Origin: Microbacterium sp. Clip185
Lineage (GTDB): Bacteria > Actinomycetota > Actinomycetes > Actinomycetales > Microbacteriaceae
Assembly (NCBI RefSeq): GCF_028743715.1
Contig: NZ_CP117996.1
Span: forward strand, 3,038,001 to 3,102,000
Length of the DNA stretch: 64,000 nt
Direction of reading: 5' to 3'
Below the pieces are notes generated by a model. The model was not told the DNA's origin and did not search any database. It saw only the letters and a program-made list of their open reading frames with translations. Shown here piece after piece: positions 25,867 through 35,009 of this stretch (position 1 is the first letter of the stretch; each line of letters starts with the position of its first letter). The position numbers and the translations under genes were made by a program.

Positions 25867-27843
25867 TCAGGCGGCGGCGATGACCTCGAGCACAGCCTCG
25901 CCGTACGCGTCGCGCTTCTTGGCCCCGATCCCCGTGATGCCGTCGAGGTCGGCGAGGGAGCCAGGACGATGCTCGGCGAGCGCGCGCAACGTCGCGTCGC
26001 CGAACACGATGTACGCGGGGACGCCTTGCTCGCGCGCGGCCTGGGCGCGCCACTCACGCAGAGCCTCGAACAGCGCGCGATCACCCTCAGCCACGGCGTC
26101 GGATGCGGCTGCCCGCCGTGCGCGCGGCACGCTGGCGGGGCGGCCGATCACGTCACGCCGGAGGCGCACCGCGGTCTCGCCCCGGAGCACTCCACCGGCT
26201 TCCTCGCCCAGTGCGAGAGTGCCGTACTCACCGCGCGCGACGAGCACGCCGCGTGCGAGGAGCTGGCGGATGATGCTGCGCCAGTCCTGGTCACTCAGGT
26301 CGGCGCCGATTCCGTACGTCGCCAGCTCGTTGTGCCGTTGCTGACGGATGCGGTCGGTGTCTGCCCCGCGCAGGATGTCGATGATCTGGCCCGCGCCGAA
26401 GGACTGGTTGCGCTCCCGCTGGAGGCGCACGACCGTCGACAGGAGCTTCTGGGCCGGCACGAGGCCGTCGAAGATCTCGGGCGGGGTGAGGCACGTGTCG
26501 CAGTTGCCGCAGGGCTCGGCCTGTTCGCCGAAGTAGTTCAGCAGGTTCTGCCGTCGACACTCGACGGTCTCGCACAGCGCCAGCATGGCGTCGAGGTGCT
26601 GTCCCATCCGGATCTTGAACGTGCGGTCGCCGGGGCTCTGGTCGATCAGTCGCCGTTGCTGCACGACGTCGCCGAGCCCGTACGCCATCCACACGACCGA
26701 GGGATCGCCGTCACGGCCGGCGCGCCCGGTCTCCTGGTAGTAGCCCTCGACGGACTTCGGGAGATCGATGTGCGCGACAAAACGCACATCCGGCTTGTCG
26801 ATGCCCATGCCGAAGGCGATCGTGGCCACCATCACGACGCCGTCGTCGCGCAGGAACCGTGACTGGTTCGCGGCGCGGGTCTCTGCTGGCAGACCGGCAT
26901 GGTACGGCAGGGCATCGATCCCCTGCGCACGCAGATAGTCGGCCGTCTGCTCGACGCTCTTGCGGCTCAGCGCGTACACGATGCCCGCGGAGCCCTCCGG
27001 CTGTGATCGGATGAAGGACACGAGCTGGCGGCGCGGATCGACCTTGGGCTCGATGCGGTACTGGATGTTGGGTCGGTCGAAGCTCGCCACGAAGTGGCGG
27101 GCATCGCCGAGCGCCAGCCGCTCGGTGATCTCGCGGTGGGTGGCGCGCGTCGCCGTGGCGGTCAGCGCCATCCGGGGCACGCCGGGGAAAAGGGCGCCCA
27201 GCTCGCCGAGGGCGAGGTAGTCGGGGCGGAAGTCATGGCCCCACTGCGACACGCAGTGCGCTTCGTCGATCGCGATCACGCTCAGCCGGCCGCGCTTCAA
27301 CAGCGCCGTGGTGGTGGGGAGGTTGAGCCGTTCGGGCGCGACGTAGAGCAGGTCGATCTCGCCCGCGACGAACGCACGCTCGACGCTCTGACGTTCTCCG
27401 GGCAGCTGCGTGGAGTTGAGGTAGGCGGCGCGCACGCCGTTGGCCAGGAGCGCTTCGACCTGGTCGTGCATGAGGGCGATGAGCGGACTGACGACGAGCC
27501 CCGTGCCGGGCCGCACGAGCGCCGGCACCTGGTAGGTGACGCTCTTTCCGCCGCCCGTCGGCATGAGCACGATGGCGTCGCCGCCGCCGACCACATGATC
27601 GACGATGTCGGCCTGGTCGCCCCGGAAAGCGTCGTAGCCGTAGACCTCGTGCAACACGGCCCGCGGGTCCTGGCCGGTGAAGTCTCGGCGCGGCGCGGCG
27701 GGCGGCGCATCCTCCGGCGGGACCCAGCCGTCGTCGGGCGGAACTGGGCCGCTCTCGCCGTACGGATCGTACGGCGGCTCGTCTTCGGGAGGCGCCCAGT
27801 CATCCGGTGGGACGTCCCACGAGGACGGATGCGGCGAACTCAC
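25867..27843 (-). CDS. recQ: ATP-dependent DNA helicase RecQ
   Basis: 658 aa. 3'-5' DNA helicase in recombination and repair. A proline-rich acidic N-terminal extension (about 1-60) precedes the helicase core: motif 0 AFRGDQADIVDHV, Walker A MPTGGGKSVTYQ, IDEAHC box, SAT-like TATATRATH, and motif VI ETGRAGRDGDPS. The RecQ zinc domain shows cysteines in VECRRQNLLNYFGE and CGNCDTC, and a C-terminal HRDC domain is present (QRARREQ... LDGITGIGAKK). The start GTG is six bases after TACCCT, consistent with a leaderless mRNA. A tandem palindrome array lies upstream. Confidence 0.95.
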   Translation of the reverse strand: MSSPHPSSWDVPPDDWAPPEDEPPYDPYGESGPVPPDDGWVPPEDAPPAAPRRDFTGQDPRAVLHEVYGYDAFRGDQADIVDHVVGGGDAIVLMPTGGGKSVTYQVPALVRPGTGLVVSPLIALMHDQVEALLANGVRAAYLNSTQLPGERQSVERAFVAGEIDLLYVAPERLNLPTTTALLKRGRLSVIAIDEAHCVSQWGHDFRPDYLALGELGALFPGVPRMALTATATRATHREITERLALGDARHFVASFDRPNIQYRIEPKVDPRRQLVSFIRSQPEGSAGIVYALSRKSVEQTADYLRAQGIDALPYHAGLPAETRAANQSRFLRDDGVVMVATIAFGMGIDKPDVRFVAHIDLPKSVEGYYQETGRAGRDGDPSVVWMAYGLGDVVQQRRLIDQSPGDRTFKIRMGQHLDAMLALCETVECRRQNLLNYFGEQAEPCGNCDTCLTPPEIFDGLVPAQKLLSTVVRLQRERNQSFGAGQIIDILRGADTDRIRQQRHNELATYGIGADLSDQDWRSIIRQLLARGVLVARGEYGTLALGEEAGGVLRGETAVRLRRDVIGRPASVPRARRAAASDAVAEGDRALFEALREWRAQAAREQGVPAYIVFGDATLRALAEHRPGSLADLDGITGIGAKKRDAYGEAVLEVIAAA

Positions 27844-27849
27844 CCTTCC

Positions 27850-27855
27850 AGGGTA
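27850..27855 (-). promoter_or_regulatory. -10 hexamer TACCCT of recQ
   Basis: On the minus strand TACCCT, then GGAAGG, then GTG at 27843. The GGAAGG directly touching the start is too close to serve as a ribosome site. Confidence 0.5.
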
Positions 27856-27962
27856 ACCAGCCCCGCCGACAGACTCGCCGCGGTCGCACCCCGCCGCATC
27901 CACCGCACCGGCGCCCGCCGCCTGCCGCGCACCCCCTCCGCGCACACCCCTCCCCGCGCCCT

Positions 27963-28210
27963 CCGTGTCTCACAGGTTCACGCGCCCTGCGTGTCTCACA
28001 CGTTCACGCCCGAAGCCCCCGAAACCTGCACAACTGAGACACGCAGCGCCCCCAATGCCGCGCACACCCCTCCGCGTCTCACACGTTCACGCCCAACGCC
28101 CCCGAAACGTGCACAACTGAGACACGCAGCGCCCTCGATGCCGCGCACACCCCTCCGTGTCTCACACGTTCACGCCCGAAGCCCCCGAAACGTGCACAAC
28201 TGAGACACGC
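27963..28210. repeat. Tandem 56-bp palindromes with an 83-bp period
   Basis: Full units at 27989-28044, 28072-28127 and 28155-28210, each ending in TGAGACACGC and starting with GCGTGTCTCA or one/two-base variants; two 27-bp spacers differ by two bases. A truncated unit begins at 27963. This array occupies most of the 463-bp gap between recQ and the DUF1697 gene (both minus); no gene is seen. The bases from 28211 to 28304 are GC-rich short repeats of CCGCGCAC/GCAGCC. Confidence 0.9.
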
Positions 28211-28304
28211 ACGGGACAGCCCCGCGCACCGGACAGCCGCACGCACGCGGCAGCCCCGCGCACCGCGGCAGCCCCGCGCGCAGGGGCGGCCTTAAGGCCC
28301 GCGA

Positions 28305-28841
28305 TCAGCACCAGCGATCGGCGAGGGCCCCGACGACGTTGAGGTTGCGGTTCGTGGCGATGCCCAGCAGCTTCGCGGCGGACAGCGGGTCGACCGTGCC
28401 GTCGTTGTACCCGGGTCCCAGCAGCGCGTGCGCCGCCCGGCCCGAAACGACCATCTCGCCCTTGTCTCCGCTGGTCGCCTCGACGAGTGCCGCCTGCTCC
28501 GGGGTGAGCTCTTGTTTCAGCAGGTACACGTAGTGCCGCGCGAGATTCGGTCGGGCCTCGCTCAACGCGCGCGCCTCGTCGGCGATGCGGGCGAACTCGT
28601 CGGTCGTGAACACGATCGTTGGCACGTCGAAGCCCCGGTCCGCGTGGAACGCCCGCTCCAGCGCCTCCTCGATGCGGGCGCGCGAACGCATCCGCGTGGA
28701 GAATCGCAGATTGCCGGTGTTGAGGTGCGTGGTGACGTCCTCGAAGCCGAGCGCTGACGCCACCCGGCAGATGTCGTCCTTGGGGAAGACCCGCTTCGCT
28801 CCGAGGTTGATGGCGCGGAGAAACCCGAGATACGTCGGCAC
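28305..28841 (-). CDS. DUF1697 domain protein
   Basis: 178 aa, matching the family length. The start PTYLGFLRAINLG corresponds to the conserved N-terminus of DUF1697, and HLNTGNLRFSTR to the central conserved motif. Function unknown. The GTG at 28841 is chosen because a CACAAT hexamer lies seven bases upstream and the family starts here; longer options are ATG 28850 or 28877. Confidence 0.85.
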   Translation of the reverse strand: MPTYLGFLRAINLGAKRVFPKDDICRVASALGFEDVTTHLNTGNLRFSTRMRSRARIEEALERAFHADRGFDVPTIVFTTDEFARIADEARALSEARPNLARHYVYLLKQELTPEQAALVEATSGDKGEMVVSGRAAHALLGPGYNDGTVDPLSAAKLLGIATNRNLNVVGALADRWC

Positions 28842-28892
28842 CCGGCCCATTGTGGCCCGCCGCGCCCGATCACGCATCCCCGCAAGCGTGGA

Positions 28893-30056
28893 TCACTCGC
28901 CGGGGAAGGCCTCCTTGAGTCGCAGGATGCGGCCGGCCGCCGCATCCACCTTCTCGGCGAAGGCGGGGTCGGTCTTCGCCCGCTGCAGCACGGCCTCGTA
29001 CATCTCGGGGAACACGGACGTGTCTGCGGACAGCAGCAGCAGATCGACGCCGGCGTCGACGGCGAGCACCGCGCGGTCCGCCGGCGCCCAGCGCTCCACC
29101 TGCGCCGTGGCCGAGATGTCGTCGGTCATCACGACACCGTCGAAACCGAGCTCGTCGCGCAACAGCCCCGTCACGACGGGTTCGGAGAACGCCGCGGGCA
29201 TCGACGGATCTATGCGCTGGTAGACCGCGGTGGCCATCATGACCGCGGCCGGACCTTCATCGAGCAGGGTGCGGTAGACGTCGACGTCGGGGGAGTCTGC
29301 GCCGACCTCGGTGTCGACGACGTCGGCCGCGTAGTCGGTGTTCCCGGTCACCCGGCCGAGCCCCGGGAAGTGCTTGATCGTCGGCAGGACGCCAGCCTCC
29401 CGCATCCCCTGTGCGAAGACGCCCGCCTTGTCGGCGACGGTCGCCTCGTCGTAGCCGTAGTGGCGGTTGTAGACGCCGATGGGCTGGTTCAGACGCGCGG
29501 TGTCGGCGCTCGTGACGATGTCGGCCACCGGCGCGAGATTCATGTCGACACCCGCCGCGCGCAGCTGGGCACCCCACCGCTCGGCGTCAGCGCCGAGGGT
29601 CGCGTCGTCGCGTTGCGCGCTCGTGAGCGCCGTGGGCATGGGTTCGAACCCCTCGCCCGAGAGCACCTGCACATCGCCGCCCTCCTGGTCCGTCGCAATC
29701 CAGGTGCGTGGGCCGGTCACAGGCTCCACCGCCGTGAACTGCGCGACGAGCGCAGCCGTGGCCGCCGAGCCCGCCGACGAGCGTCCACGCAGGAAGAGCC
29801 CTCCGACACCCGGATCGGCCATCGCGGCGAGGGCCGTGGGATCGGGGGCGTCGGCCGGGGTGCCGACCATGAACAGCTGTCCGACACGCTGCTCGAGCGT
29901 GAGCGCCTCGACCGGGTCGGGCGTCGGAGTCGGCGTGGGAGTCGGGGGCTTCGTCGAGGGAGCGGCCGTCGGCGCGGCCTGCGTGGTGGAGCATCCCGCG
30001 AGCACCGCCACCGCGGCGAGAACGGCGAGCGCGCGAACCGTGATCGTCTTGCGCAT
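28893..30056 (-). CDS. GH3 beta-N-acetylhexosaminidase-like lipoprotein
   Basis: 387 aa. A lipoprotein signal with lipobox LAGC near residues 19-22 and a Pro/Thr spacer precede a family-3 glycosidase domain. Motifs: DQEGGDVQ, TIKHFPGLGRVTGNTDY (NagZ-type KHFPG loop with the Asp/His region) and GVVMTDDISATA bearing the nucleophile-type aspartate. It likely trims N-acetylglucosamine from cell-wall fragments outside the membrane. ATG 30056 follows GACACT by six bases. It is divergent from the ESX-like locus. Confidence 0.9.
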   Translation of the reverse strand: MRKTITVRALAVLAAVAVLAGCSTTQAAPTAAPSTKPPTPTPTPTPDPVEALTLEQRVGQLFMVGTPADAPDPTALAAMADPGVGGLFLRGRSSAGSAATAALVAQFTAVEPVTGPRTWIATDQEGGDVQVLSGEGFEPMPTALTSAQRDDATLGADAERWGAQLRAAGVDMNLAPVADIVTSADTARLNQPIGVYNRHYGYDEATVADKAGVFAQGMREAGVLPTIKHFPGLGRVTGNTDYAADVVDTEVGADSPDVDVYRTLLDEGPAAVMMATAVYQRIDPSMPAAFSEPVVTGLLRDELGFDGVVMTDDISATAQVERWAPADRAVLAVDAGVDLLLLSADTSVFPEMYEAVLQRAKTDPAFAEKVDAAAGRILRLKEAFPGE

Positions 30057-30157
30057 CACTCCAGTGTCGCCCACCCGACCTGGACGAGTCCGGGGTTGTG
30101 GAGGAGCCCGGCGGCCGCATCCGCGCCCGTGCGACACTGTGGCGAAGGGGGAGGCCC

Positions 30158-30454
30158 ATGACCATCTCGATGTCCTTCGACGAACTTTCCGCCCTCAGCA
30201 CACGACTGCACGACGCCGCCGGTCGACTGGCGGATGTCGACGCGCAAGTGCCCACGGATGCGGGCACCCTCGGTGGCGATGACGTCGCCGGCGCTGCGGC
30301 GTCGTTCGCAGCCGCGACGGAGCGCATGCGCGACGCAGCGCATGAACGGTGGCAGCAGCTCGGCGATGCGGTGACCGCGACCAGCGACGCCATGCACGAG
30401 CGGGAGTCCGCACTGTCGGCGAGCCTGGCCCGGATCCACGGCGACCTCCCGTGA
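30158..30454 (+). CDS. EspC/WXG100-like small helical protein (ESX-type)
   Basis: 98 aa, nearly all helical. It lacks the W-x-G motif but resembles EspC/DUF2580 proteins of type VII loci in size and pattern: MSFDELSALSTRLHDAAGRL, then FAAATERMRDAAHERWQQLGDAV. The ATG follows GGGGAGG. It overlaps the next gene (GTGA) and starts a four-gene operon whose last member has a WxG helical domain and a calpain protease. It is probably a partner or targeting factor for that protein. No type VII core genes lie in the window. Confidence 0.6.
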   Translation: MTISMSFDELSALSTRLHDAAGRLADVDAQVPTDAGTLGGDDVAGAAASFAAATERMRDAAHERWQQLGDAVTATSDAMHERESALSASLARIHGDLP

Positions 30455-30720
30455 CCGAGCGGCTGGTGCTGCGGCAGGGCACACAGTTCCGGGATGACGC
30501 ACTGACGATCGGGTTCATCTCCGCCGACCTGCGGCCGTCCGCTGAGGGCGGCGGCGTCACCGTGCGCCTCGGCATCGCCGGCGCCGAGGGCCGCACCTCC
30601 GCCCGGCTGGCCTCCGGAGAATCCGCTCCGCTGCCGGGTGGCGGCTCGCTGCGGGTGGCCGCGATCTCGTTCTCGCCGGACGGCTCCGAGAGCGCAGTAT
30701 CGATCGAGATCGAGCGATGA
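30451..30720 (+). CDS. Hypothetical protein in the calpain operon
   Basis: 89 aa, unrecognised. GTG overlaps the preceding stop (GTGA) and its own stop overlaps the next ATG, so translation is coupled. The sequence alternates polar and hydrophobic residues (GGGVTVRLGIAGAEG, GGGSLRVAAISFSPDG), suggesting a small beta-sheet protein. No signal peptide. Possible roles are chaperone or inhibitor of the calpain-like protease; this is inference from position. Confidence 0.65.
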   Translation: MTERLVLRQGTQFRDDALTIGFISADLRPSAEGGGVTVRLGIAGAEGRTSARLASGESAPLPGGGSLRVAAISFSPDGSESAVSIEIER

Positions 30721-31040
30721 GAAGCCGCAGGATCGCGCTCTTCGTCGCGGGCGGCCTGATCGCCGTCGCCGCCGCGGCGGTCACGGCGTGGCAGATCGTG
30801 GGCGTGCCGCAGACCCTCGCCGCGGGGGCGCAGACCGAGGTGTGCGGCGTGCGCATCGGGGTCGTCGACGCCGGCGAGCCCGTCGTGCTCACCTGGGGCG
30901 ACCGGCAGCGCGCCGCTCTGACGGCCGGCGAACGTGCGCGGGTGGCTGCCTGGTGCGTGATCCAGATCGAACGCGTCGAGGGCTCCGACGACGGGGTGGA
31001 CGGCGGCGGTCGGGTGTTCGTGAGGTGGCGCCCGTGGTGA
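30717..31040 (+). CDS. Hypothetical single-pass membrane protein
   Basis: 107 aa. One helix at residues 7-30 (RIALFVAGGLIAVAAAAVTA), then a soluble region with two cysteines (EVCGVRIG, AAWCVIQIE) that may form a disulfide outside the membrane. Overlaps both neighbours (ATGA, GTGA). Unrecognised; an envelope immunity or anchoring partner of the downstream protease is possible. Confidence 0.65.
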   Translation: MRSRRIALFVAGGLIAVAAAAVTAWQIVGVPQTLAAGAQTEVCGVRIGVVDAGEPVVLTWGDRQRAALTAGERARVAAWCVIQIERVEGSDDGVDGGGRVFVRWRPW

Positions 31041-32272
31041 ACGCGATGGGGGATGCAGGCACGATCGCCGCCGCAGCCGAGCGTCTGCGCGCGGCCACCG
31101 ACGCCGTGACCGACGCCGTCTCGCTCGGCCGCAGCGCCAGCGCGGACGGGTGGCAGGGGGAGGCGTCGGCCGCCTTCAGCAGCGCCCGCTCCGATGCCGC
31201 CGACACGACGGCGCGGCTCGCAACGGCGTACTCCCGCGCCGCCAGCACGCTCGAGTGGTATGCCGAGCACATCCGCAGCGTCGGCGCGGACTACGATCGC
31301 GCGGTCGCAGCGTACGATCGCGCCGCGGACGCCGTGCGCTCCAACCCCTTCGACCTCGGCGCCTACGGCGCGGCCGTGGGCGCCCGCCTCGACGCCTTCG
31401 CCGCCCTCGGCGCACACCAGGAGGCCGCGGCGCGCGCCGCGGCGGAACTCCGCGCTGCGGCGGGTCAGGATGCGGAGGGCAACGCCTGGTGGGACCCGTT
31501 CGGCTGGTTCACGGGCGATGAGAGCGAGCCCGACCAGCCGGTGACGGAGTCGATCACCGACGACGACGCCTTCGACGCCGATGACGTGGCCCAGGGTCAG
31601 ATCGGCGACTGTTTCATGCTGTCCAGCATCGTGTCGCTCCTGGGCACCGACGGCGGCGACGACTTCATCCGCGACAACGTGCGGTGGGATGCCGATCGCG
31701 AGGGCTACTGGGTGACGCTCTACGAGAACGGGGAGCCCAAAGAGGTCTTCGTCGACAACGTCTTCGGGCACGGGGCACGCCAGTCCGACTGGGAGTGGTT
31801 CCTGTTCTCCGGCGACAAACCTTCGATCGCGGCCCTGTACGAGGCGGCGCTGCGCGAGGAGTACGGATACGACTTCCTCGACGGCGGCATCCCCGCCGAC
31901 GCGATGGAGATCATCACTGGACGCGACGTGACCGTCACCGAGAACGATTCCTACGCGGGGCTCACTGCCGAGCAGCTCGCTCCGCTCCGGGAGAATCTGG
32001 AGCAGGGCGGTCAGGTCGTCATCTCGTCGCCGCGCAGCGGTGACCACACGATCACCGTCGAGGCGCCCGACGGCAGCACGCGCGAGGTCGACATCGTCTC
32101 GACTCACTCGTACGCCGTCACGCGCATCGAAGAGGACGGCAGCGTGTGGATGCGCAACCCGTGGGGCCCGGGCAACAGCGCCGACGGCGGCGGCGAGTTC
32201 CGCGTGTCGGCGGACGACGTCGCGGCGCTGTTCTGGCGCGCGACCTCGACGAACGTGACGGCTCCCGACTAG
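31037..32272 (+). CDS. WxG-domain calpain-type (C2) cysteine protease, probable type VII substrate
   Basis: 411 aa. Residues 1-135 are helical with the WxG turn GWQGEASAAF (Trp39), as in ESX-secreted proteins. A short acidic linker (150-180) precedes a calpain-like domain: oxyanion Gln186 and nucleophile Cys192 in QGQIGDCFMLSS, His357 in STHSYAV, Asn374 in MRNPWG. The full triad is present, so it should cleave proteins. Export by a type VII system and action on a competitor, or a cell-wall role, are inferences. GTG 31037 overlaps the previous stop and GAGG precedes it; an ATG lies at 31046. Its stop overlaps that of the convergent helicase by three bases. Confidence 0.85.
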   Translation: MNAMGDAGTIAAAAERLRAATDAVTDAVSLGRSASADGWQGEASAAFSSARSDAADTTARLATAYSRAASTLEWYAEHIRSVGADYDRAVAAYDRAADAVRSNPFDLGAYGAAVGARLDAFAALGAHQEAAARAAAELRAAAGQDAEGNAWWDPFGWFTGDESEPDQPVTESITDDDAFDADDVAQGQIGDCFMLSSIVSLLGTDGGDDFIRDNVRWDADREGYWVTLYENGEPKEVFVDNVFGHGARQSDWEWFLFSGDKPSIAALYEAALREEYGYDFLDGGIPADAMEIITGRDVTVTENDSYAGLTAEQLAPLRENLEQGGQVVISSPRSGDHTITVEAPDGSTREVDIVSTHSYAVTRIEEDGSVWMRNPWGPGNSADGGGEFRVSADDVAALFWRATSTNVTAPD

Positions 32273-34875
32273 AGCCGCACGACCTCCGTCACGCTGACGT
32301 GGGCCGCGCCCTCCTCGGCGGATGCGGCGAGATCGACGACCGCGCGGATGCGCCAGTCGTGGTCGCCCGCCGGATCGTCGATGACCTGCTCGACGCGCCA
32401 GAGACCCTGCGCCGCATCCGACTCGTCGATCGTGCAGAGCGCGGGCGAGCGCGCGCCGGCCCCGGTGAGGACGGCGTCGTGCTCGTCGTAATAGGCGTCG
32501 AGGGCGTCGGGCCAGCCCGCATCCGGATCCAGCGCGACCAGGTCGTCGTCGCGCTGCAGCGCCGCCAGCTGCACGCGCCGGAACATCTCGTTGCGCACGA
32601 GCACGACGAAGGCGCGACGGTTCGCGACGACCGAGGGAGGTGCGGGCGGAACGACGGGCTCGCCCGCCTCATCCGCGGGGTTCACGAGCCGCTCCCACTC
32701 ATCGACGAGGCTCGAGTCCACCTGCCGCACGAGCTCGCCGAGCCAGGCGATCACATCCAGCAGCTCCTCGGTACGCGCCTCGGCCGGCACCGTCTGCCGG
32801 ATCGCACGGTACGCATCGCTGAGGTAGCGCAGCACGAGGCCCTCGCTGCGGCCGAGCTGGTACCAGGAGACGAACTCGGCGAACGAGAACGCCTGCTCGA
32901 ACATGTCGCGGACGACCGATTTGGGGCGCAGCTCGAAGTCCCGCACCCAGGGCTGGCTGGAGGCGAACACCTCGAAGGCTTCGCCGAGCAACGTGGCGAG
33001 GGGCTTCGGATAGGTGACGTCCTCGAGCGCCGCCATCCGCTCGTCGTAGTCGAGTCCGTCGCGCTTCATCGCCGCGACCGCCTCGCCGCGCGCCTTGAAC
33101 TCCTGCTGCGCGAGCACGGGACGGGGGTCGTCGAGCGTCGCCTCGATCACGCTGACCACATCCAGCGCGTAGTGACCCGACCCCGCGGTGCGCGCCGATC
33201 GGAGATCCGGCCCGATGTCGGAGGTTTCGCCGTCGATCCTCCGACTTTCGTCGCTTTCTCCGACCGGAGCGAGCTCGACGGCGGATGCGGGCGGCGCCGC
33301 ATCCGGGTCGAGCAGCTCGATGGCGGCGAGCGCGAAAGGCGAGAGCGGCTGGTTGAGCGCGAAGTTCGGCTGCAGGTCGACCGTCAGGCGGATGCGGCCA
33401 TCCGCCACCTCGACGACGTCGGCGGCGACGAGCGTGCGGAAAATGGCGAGCGCTCGGCGTGCGAGCTCGTATCGGCGCGCACGGGGCTCGTGGTTGTCGA
33501 AGACGAGGGAACGCACGTGGGCGAAGACATCGCCCCCGCGGGCGATGACGTTGATGAGCATGGCGGCCGTCAGCTGCATCTGCGGCACGAGGGGCTCGGG
33601 CACGGCCTGCACGAGCCGCTCGAACGAGCCTTCGCCCCAGTTGACGGCGCCGGCCGGCGCCTTCTTGCGCACGATCTTCTTGCGCTTGGCGGCGTCGCCC
33701 GCGGCTTTGCGCAACGCCTGTTCGTTCTCGATCTCCCACTCGGGAGCCATGACGACGACCGTTCCGGCGGTGTCGTAGCCCGCACGACCGGCGCGCCCGG
33801 CGATCTGATGGAACTCGCGCGCGGTGATCTGCCGCATCCGGACGCCGTCGAACTTGGTGAGCGCCGTCAGCAGCACGGTGCGGATGGGCACGTTGATGCC
33901 AACGCCGAGGGTGTCGGTTCCGCAGATCACGCGCAGCAGCCCGCGCTGCGCGAGCGTCTCGACGAGACGTCGGTAGCGCGGCAGCATTCCGGCGTGGTGC
34001 ACGCCGATGCCCGCGCGCACGAGACGCGACAGGGTCTTGCCGAACGCCGTCGTGAAGCGGAAGCCGCCGATGGCCTCGGCGATCTCGTCGCGCTGCGCAC
34101 GCGTGGCCACTTTGACGCTCGCAAGCGCCTGCGCACGCTCCATCGCCTGCGCCTGCGAGAAGTGCACGATGTACACCGGCGCCTCGTTCTCCTCCAGGAG
34201 CTTCTCGACCTGCTCCTGGATCGGGATGCGGGCGTAGGAGAAGTGCAGCGGGACGGGCCGCTCCACGCCCGTGACCTCGACGGTGGGGCGCTCGGTGCGA
34301 CGGGTGAGGTCGGCCGCGATCTCGGTCACGTCGCCGAGCGTCGCCGACATCAGCAGGAACTGCGCCCGCGGCAGGAGCAGGAGCGGTACCTGCCAGGCCC
34401 ACCCACGGTCTGGCTCGCCGTAGAAGTGGAACTCGTCCATCACGACCTGATCCACCGCCGCATCCGCCCCGTGGCGCAGGGCGAGATTCGCCAGGATCTC
34501 CGCCGTGCAGCACACGATCGGCGCGTCCGGGTTGACCGAGGAGTCGCCCGTCACCATCCCGACGTTGTCCGCACCGAAGATGTCGACGAGCGCGAAGAAC
34601 TTCTCACTCACGAGGGCCTTGATGGGCGCGGTGTAGTAGCTGCGCCCGCCCCGCGCGATGCTCACGGCGTGTGCGGCGACGGCGACGAGCGACTTGCCCG
34701 TGCCGGTGGGAGTCGACAGGATCACGTTCTGACCCGAGACGAGCTCGATGACCGCCTCATCCTGCGCGGGGTACAGCTCGATGCCGCGTCCGGTGGTCCA
34801 GTCCACGAATGCGTCGTACAGCGCATCCGCGTCGTCCCCGGCTGCGCGGGCGAGCTCGGTGAGGGATGCGGTCAT
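32269..34875 (-). CDS. DEAD/DEAH RNA helicase with DUF3516
   Basis: 868 aa. Superfamily 2 helicase of the Ski2/Mtr4 relationship: STPTGTGKSLVA (Walker A), MDEFHFYGEPDRG (motif II, DEFH), LMSATLGD (III), HHAGMLPRYRRLVE (V region) and HQIAGRAGRAGYD (VI). The C-terminal ~450 residues are the DUF3516 region, an actinobacterial addition. It probably unwinds RNA in turnover or processing. The ATG is six bases after CAGACT. An imperfect palindrome (33217-33264) sits in a poorly conserved linker of the C-terminal region. Confidence 0.93.
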   Translation of the reverse strand: MTASLTELARAAGDDADALYDAFVDWTTGRGIELYPAQDEAVIELVSGQNVILSTPTGTGKSLVAVAAHAVSIARGGRSYYTAPIKALVSEKFFALVDIFGADNVGMVTGDSSVNPDAPIVCCTAEILANLALRHGADAAVDQVVMDEFHFYGEPDRGWAWQVPLLLLPRAQFLLMSATLGDVTEIAADLTRRTERPTVEVTGVERPVPLHFSYARIPIQEQVEKLLEENEAPVYIVHFSQAQAMERAQALASVKVATRAQRDEIAEAIGGFRFTTAFGKTLSRLVRAGIGVHHAGMLPRYRRLVETLAQRGLLRVICGTDTLGVGINVPIRTVLLTALTKFDGVRMRQITAREFHQIAGRAGRAGYDTAGTVVVMAPEWEIENEQALRKAAGDAAKRKKIVRKKAPAGAVNWGEGSFERLVQAVPEPLVPQMQLTAAMLINVIARGGDVFAHVRSLVFDNHEPRARRYELARRALAIFRTLVAADVVEVADGRIRLTVDLQPNFALNQPLSPFALAAIELLDPDAAPPASAVELAPVGESDESRRIDGETSDIGPDLRSARTAGSGHYALDVVSVIEATLDDPRPVLAQQEFKARGEAVAAMKRDGLDYDERMAALEDVTYPKPLATLLGEAFEVFASSQPWVRDFELRPKSVVRDMFEQAFSFAEFVSWYQLGRSEGLVLRYLSDAYRAIRQTVPAEARTEELLDVIAWLGELVRQVDSSLVDEWERLVNPADEAGEPVVPPAPPSVVANRRAFVVLVRNEMFRRVQLAALQRDDDLVALDPDAGWPDALDAYYDEHDAVLTGAGARSPALCTIDESDAAQGLWRVEQVIDDPAGDHDWRIRAVVDLAASAEEGAAHVSVTEVVRL
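33217..33264. repeat. 48-bp palindrome-like stretch within the helicase gene
   Basis: Begins GTCGGAGG and ends CTCCGAC, with an internal CCTCCGAC at 33238-33245. The 48 bp equal 16 codons in the linker ESDESRRIDGETSD. It might be another in-frame palindromic insertion, but only one copy exists in the window. Confidence 0.35.
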
Positions 34876-35009
34876 CCCTCGAGTCTGCCCGACGCCGGCG
34901 GCATCGGGCGGGCAGCCCTCGTCATCGGATGCAGGCTCGCTCGGCGGATGACGCAGCCCGAGAGCGCCGGCCCCCGGCTAGCGTGGGAGCACGCGAGCAG
35001 AGGAGAGCC

